From CAYJAY01 sp964370715 (GTDB taxonomy: Bacteria > Bacillota > Clostridia > Oscillospirales > Ruminococcaceae), in NCBI GenBank assembly GCA_964370715.1, contig CAYJKJ010000010.1:1-64000 (forward strand): a stretch of DNA of 64,000 bases, read 5' to 3'. The translations under genes and the position numbers were made by a program. Below, piece after piece: positions 61,813 through 64,000 of this stretch. The notes beneath the pieces were generated by a model. That model saw only the letters and a list, made by a program, of their open reading frames with translations, was not told the DNA's origin and did not search any database. The stretch's first letter is position 1. The number at the start of each line of letters is the position of its first letter.

Positions 61813-62517
61813 TTAAAGAGATTTTTTTATCTCTCTAAAATCTTTAACCGCCTGCATTCCGATTTTGCAGATTTTCTTGAAATTAATCGAATTCACACCG
61901 CCTTGACGTTGTTTAAACGTTATCGGAATAAACAATACTTTTTCTTTGTTTTTAACAAAAAGCAAGCTTAACAAAACGTTCGAAAGATTAAATTTCTCGG
62001 GGACTTTAACTATGTATTTTGAAAGAACCTGGTTCGACATCAATCTAAACGGAGTGTTTGCATCTTTGACAAAAACGCCAAATATTAAATAGACTACAAG
62101 GCGCAAAACCTTGGTTACAAAAACCCTCGACAAACCGTCTTGTCGCTCAACTCTGTCCCCAATTATAACGGAAAATTCATCTCTTTTTTGCCAAAACTCT
62201 TCGAATTCATCCGGGTTTGTCTGCCCGTCGCTGTCGGTTTGGAAGATAAAATCCGCTTTGTTTTCAAGGGCATAGTTATAACCATGCAAAACGGTTGCGC
62301 CGTGTCCCTCGTTTTTCTTTGTTATAACTACAAGGTTCTTGTATTCCGGTTCAAGTTGTTTCAAAACCGAAAGAGTGTTGTCTTTGCTTCCGTCGTCTAT
62401 AACTACAAGCTTTGAATCTTCGCCGGCAAGCTTTAAAACGCCGTGCCAATCTGCCACAACGTTTTTAATGTTCTCCTCTTCGTTGTATGTAGGGATGATA
62501 ATATAGAGGGTTTCCAT
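61813..62517 (-). CDS. Family 2 glycosyltransferase, polyprenyl-phosphate sugar type
   Basis: 234 residues. YIIIPTYNEEENI, VIDDGSKDNT and QTDSDGQTNP are the GT-A/GT2 donor-binding motifs. The layout and length fit dolichyl/polyprenyl-phosphate mannosyl- or glucosyltransferases without C-terminal helices. RQGGVNSIN-like end motif fits this subgroup. It follows the galactopyranose mutase gene by 20 bases and probably supplies a lipid-linked sugar for the neighbouring membrane protein. Confidence 0.88.
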   Translation of the reverse strand: METLYIIIPTYNEEENIKNVVADWHGVLKLAGEDSKLVVIDDGSKDNTLSVLKQLEPEYKNLVVITKKNEGHGATVLHGYNYALENKADFIFQTDSDGQTNPDEFEEFWQKRDEFSVIIGDRVERQDGLSRVFVTKVLRLVVYLIFGVFVKDANTPFRLMSNQVLSKYIVKVPEKFNLSNVLLSLLFVKNKEKVLFIPITFKQRQGGVNSINFKKICKIGMQAVKDFREIKKSL

Positions 62518-62537
62518 TAAATGTTCTCCTAAGTAAT

Positions 62538-63698
62538 TTATTTTAATGTTTTAACAACGTCATCTGCTAGATTTAATGCGTTCTCAACAACTTTATCCAT
62601 GTTGAAATAGCTATACTGCGACAGCCTTCCGCAAAGAACAATATTTGAAAACTCGGAAAACATCTCTTTATATCTATCATACAAAGCGTTGTTTTCAGGG
62701 TTGTTTATCGGATAGTATGGCTCGTTTTTCTCGTTCGGGTCATATGCTTTCGGGTATTCTCGAAGAATAGTAGAACAACTCTTTTCAACCTGAGCGGTCA
62801 GATATTTAAACTCGGTTATCCTTGTGTAGTCATGTTGATTAGGATAGTTGACAACGGAATTTTGTTGGAAATACTCTTGTTTAACATCTTCGAATTTCAA
62901 ATCAACCGTTCGATATGGAAGAACCCCAAAGCGAAAATCCAAGAGATAATCAATCGCACAGGACAGCATAAGTGTTCCTTCGAAAACCTCGCTATTAAAC
63001 AAGATTTTTTTGTTTTCGAAGTCAAAACCCACAACATCTTTTGCATCGGTGTTAAGCTGAACCGTTATGTTTTGATGGTCAAGCAACGCTTCGAAAAGCG
63101 GAGTGAACCCATCTTTCGGCATAAATTGAAACTCATCGGAAAAATAGTTGTCGCTATATCCAACGACGACAGGAACTCGATTAATTGCGCTTTTATCCAC
63201 TTTGTCCGGATGTTGCCCCCATTGTTTAGCGGTGTAGTTTTTAAAGACATTATCAAAAACAAACTGACCAAACTGTTGAACTACCTCGTCGTTTGAATTT
63301 AAAAGATCAAACACCGAGACATTTTTATCCAGACCAAAAAGCTGTTCAAGTTTTTGTTTAATCTCCATTGCCTTTTCACTGTCGAACAACATTTCGATAG
63401 ATTTAAAGTTAATCGGTATCGGAACCAGCTTTTGTTCAATCTCTCCCAAAACTTTATGGTTATAGCTATAGAAATTTGAAAAGCGAGAGAGATATTCAAA
63501 AACTCGTTTGTTTGCGGTGTGAAAAATATGCGGGCCATAGCGATGAACCCTTATCCCATTATCCGAATAATCCTCATAAGCGTTTCCGCCTATATGCCCT
63601 CTTTTTTCTATAATTAAAACTTTTTTCCCCTCTTCCGCAAGTTGCCTTGCAAAAACTGCTCCGGCAAACCCGCTTCCGACTACTAAACAATCAAGCAT
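62538..63698 (-). CDS. glf: UDP-galactopyranose mutase
   Basis: 386 residues. The FAD-binding start VVGSGFAGAVFARQLAEEG, RGHIGGNAYED, RYGPHIFHT, KQWG and GRLSQYSYFNMD are diagnostic. It interconverts UDP-galactopyranose and UDP-galactofuranose for surface glycans. The ATG overlaps the upstream stop by one base (TGATG). Confidence 0.96.
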   Translation of the reverse strand: MLDCLVVGSGFAGAVFARQLAEEGKKVLIIEKRGHIGGNAYEDYSDNGIRVHRYGPHIFHTANKRVFEYLSRFSNFYSYNHKVLGEIEQKLVPIPINFKSIEMLFDSEKAMEIKQKLEQLFGLDKNVSVFDLLNSNDEVVQQFGQFVFDNVFKNYTAKQWGQHPDKVDKSAINRVPVVVGYSDNYFSDEFQFMPKDGFTPLFEALLDHQNITVQLNTDAKDVVGFDFENKKILFNSEVFEGTLMLSCAIDYLLDFRFGVLPYRTVDLKFEDVKQEYFQQNSVVNYPNQHDYTRITEFKYLTAQVEKSCSTILREYPKAYDPNEKNEPYYPINNPENNALYDRYKEMFSEFSNIVLCGRLSQYSYFNMDKVVENALNLADDVVKTLK

Positions 63699-64000
63699 CA
63701 GTCTATCCTCTCATAGATTAAAAATCCGTTATTTGAATACCCTAGTTCGTAATGGTTTTGTATGACATCGAGTATAAAGTGTGTCGGATGGTCTAAGGAG
63801 CTGTATTCCGCCACAGGATCATAAAATGAAAACATAACAATTTCCGGTTTGTTTTCGATGATATCCTGTTCAAATTCAGCCGCTATCTCGGAAGAAATTC
63901 TGTTAATCGGATCTTGATAGAGATATTTTGAACCTATCGAACGATCGATGTATGGGTATATCTCGCATTTGCTGCCAATCGAAATAATCGTGTCATCAAC
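63698..64000 (-). CDS. C-terminal end of a gene extending past the right edge, GT-C-like
   Basis: The minus strand is open from the edge to a TGA at 63700-63698 (about 100 codons). Visible text includes SIGSKCEIYPYIDRSIGSKYLY and ends GFLIYERID. A late soluble domain of this type follows the membrane part of GT-C mannosyl/arabinosyl-type transferases, recalled from memory. It overlaps glf by one base and is thus in one operon. Only the tail is seen, so the family is a suggestion. Confidence 0.6.
   Translation of the reverse strand, partial: VDDTIISIGSKCEIYPYIDRSIGSKYLYQDPINRISSEIAAEFEQDIIENKPEIVMFSFYDPVAEYSSLDHPTHFILDVIQNHYELGYSNNGFLIYERID

Overview
The window looks like chromosome of a low-GC, anaerobic Clostridia-type Firmicute. 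The support is a six-gene Rnf complex in the order C-D-G-E-A-B, a tRNA-sensing T-box, a cobalamin riboswitch, ECF-type vitamin transporter S components, the Asp-tRNA amidotransferase route, many TTG/GTG starts and strong Shine-Dalgarno sites. No rRNA, IS transposase, phage module or CRISPR array was seen. The genus cannot be named from sequence alone.

Layout. 1-622: 5' part of a ParA ATPase running off the left edge, resembling those of integrative conjugative elements. 1028-2684: iron alcohol dehydrogenase and an Rrf2 regulator. 2980-6258: two secreted proteins sharing one signal-peptide cassette, divergent from a two-component system, with 11-bp-spaced repeats between them that suit a response-regulator operator. 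6564-7541: BlaI-like regulator and nucleotidyltransferase-like protein. 7631-12515: rnf operon. 12671-13936: glycosyltransferase and thioredoxin-like protein. 14394-22189: surface-glycan cluster (UDP-sugar 2-epimerase, two Gfo/Idh/MocA oxidoreductases, CMP-sugar synthetase, glycosyltransferase, flippase) without a visible sialic-acid-type synthase, followed by pyrophosphatase and cyclophilin.

23411-29480: an ECF S component behind a possible attenuator, then gatB, gatA and an unusual aspS-gatC gene fusion under a T-box whose likely specifier is AAC (Asn). 30015-33619: AbgT transporter, a cobalamin-riboswitch uptake pair and a TetR regulator. 33766-38014: xylB, xylA, xylR. 38366-44443: a signalling operon (MBL hydrolase, GAF/HD-GYP, CHASE2-class III cyclase, FecR-domain protein with long Asp/Ser tracts). 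44444-46486: small membrane proteins among tandem and inverted hairpin repeats.

46493-52259: an EF-G-like protein with altered G motifs, a large P-type-ATPase-like protein lacking the catalytic Asp motif, and an rRNA 2'-O-methylase. 52693-57953: 8-oxoguanine glycosylase, a diguanylate cyclase, and an MBOAT/SGNH acyl-transfer pair. 57991-58272: a hairpin-packed element with terminal inverted repeats. 58306-61491: class B PBP and an FHA-SEDS fusion (a peptidoglycan synthase pair). 61649-64000: tRNA-Thr, glycosyltransferase, UDP-galactopyranose mutase and a partial membrane-glycosyltransferase-like gene.

The strongest candidates for something new are the aspS-gatC fusion with its T-box, the pseudo-P-type ATPase, the palindromic element at 58 kb (it shares a 25-bp exact segment with the end of a small gene at 46.26 kb), and the FecR/CHASE2/HD-GYP/MBL signalling operon. 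Family assignments come from motif reading and memory; no database search was possible.
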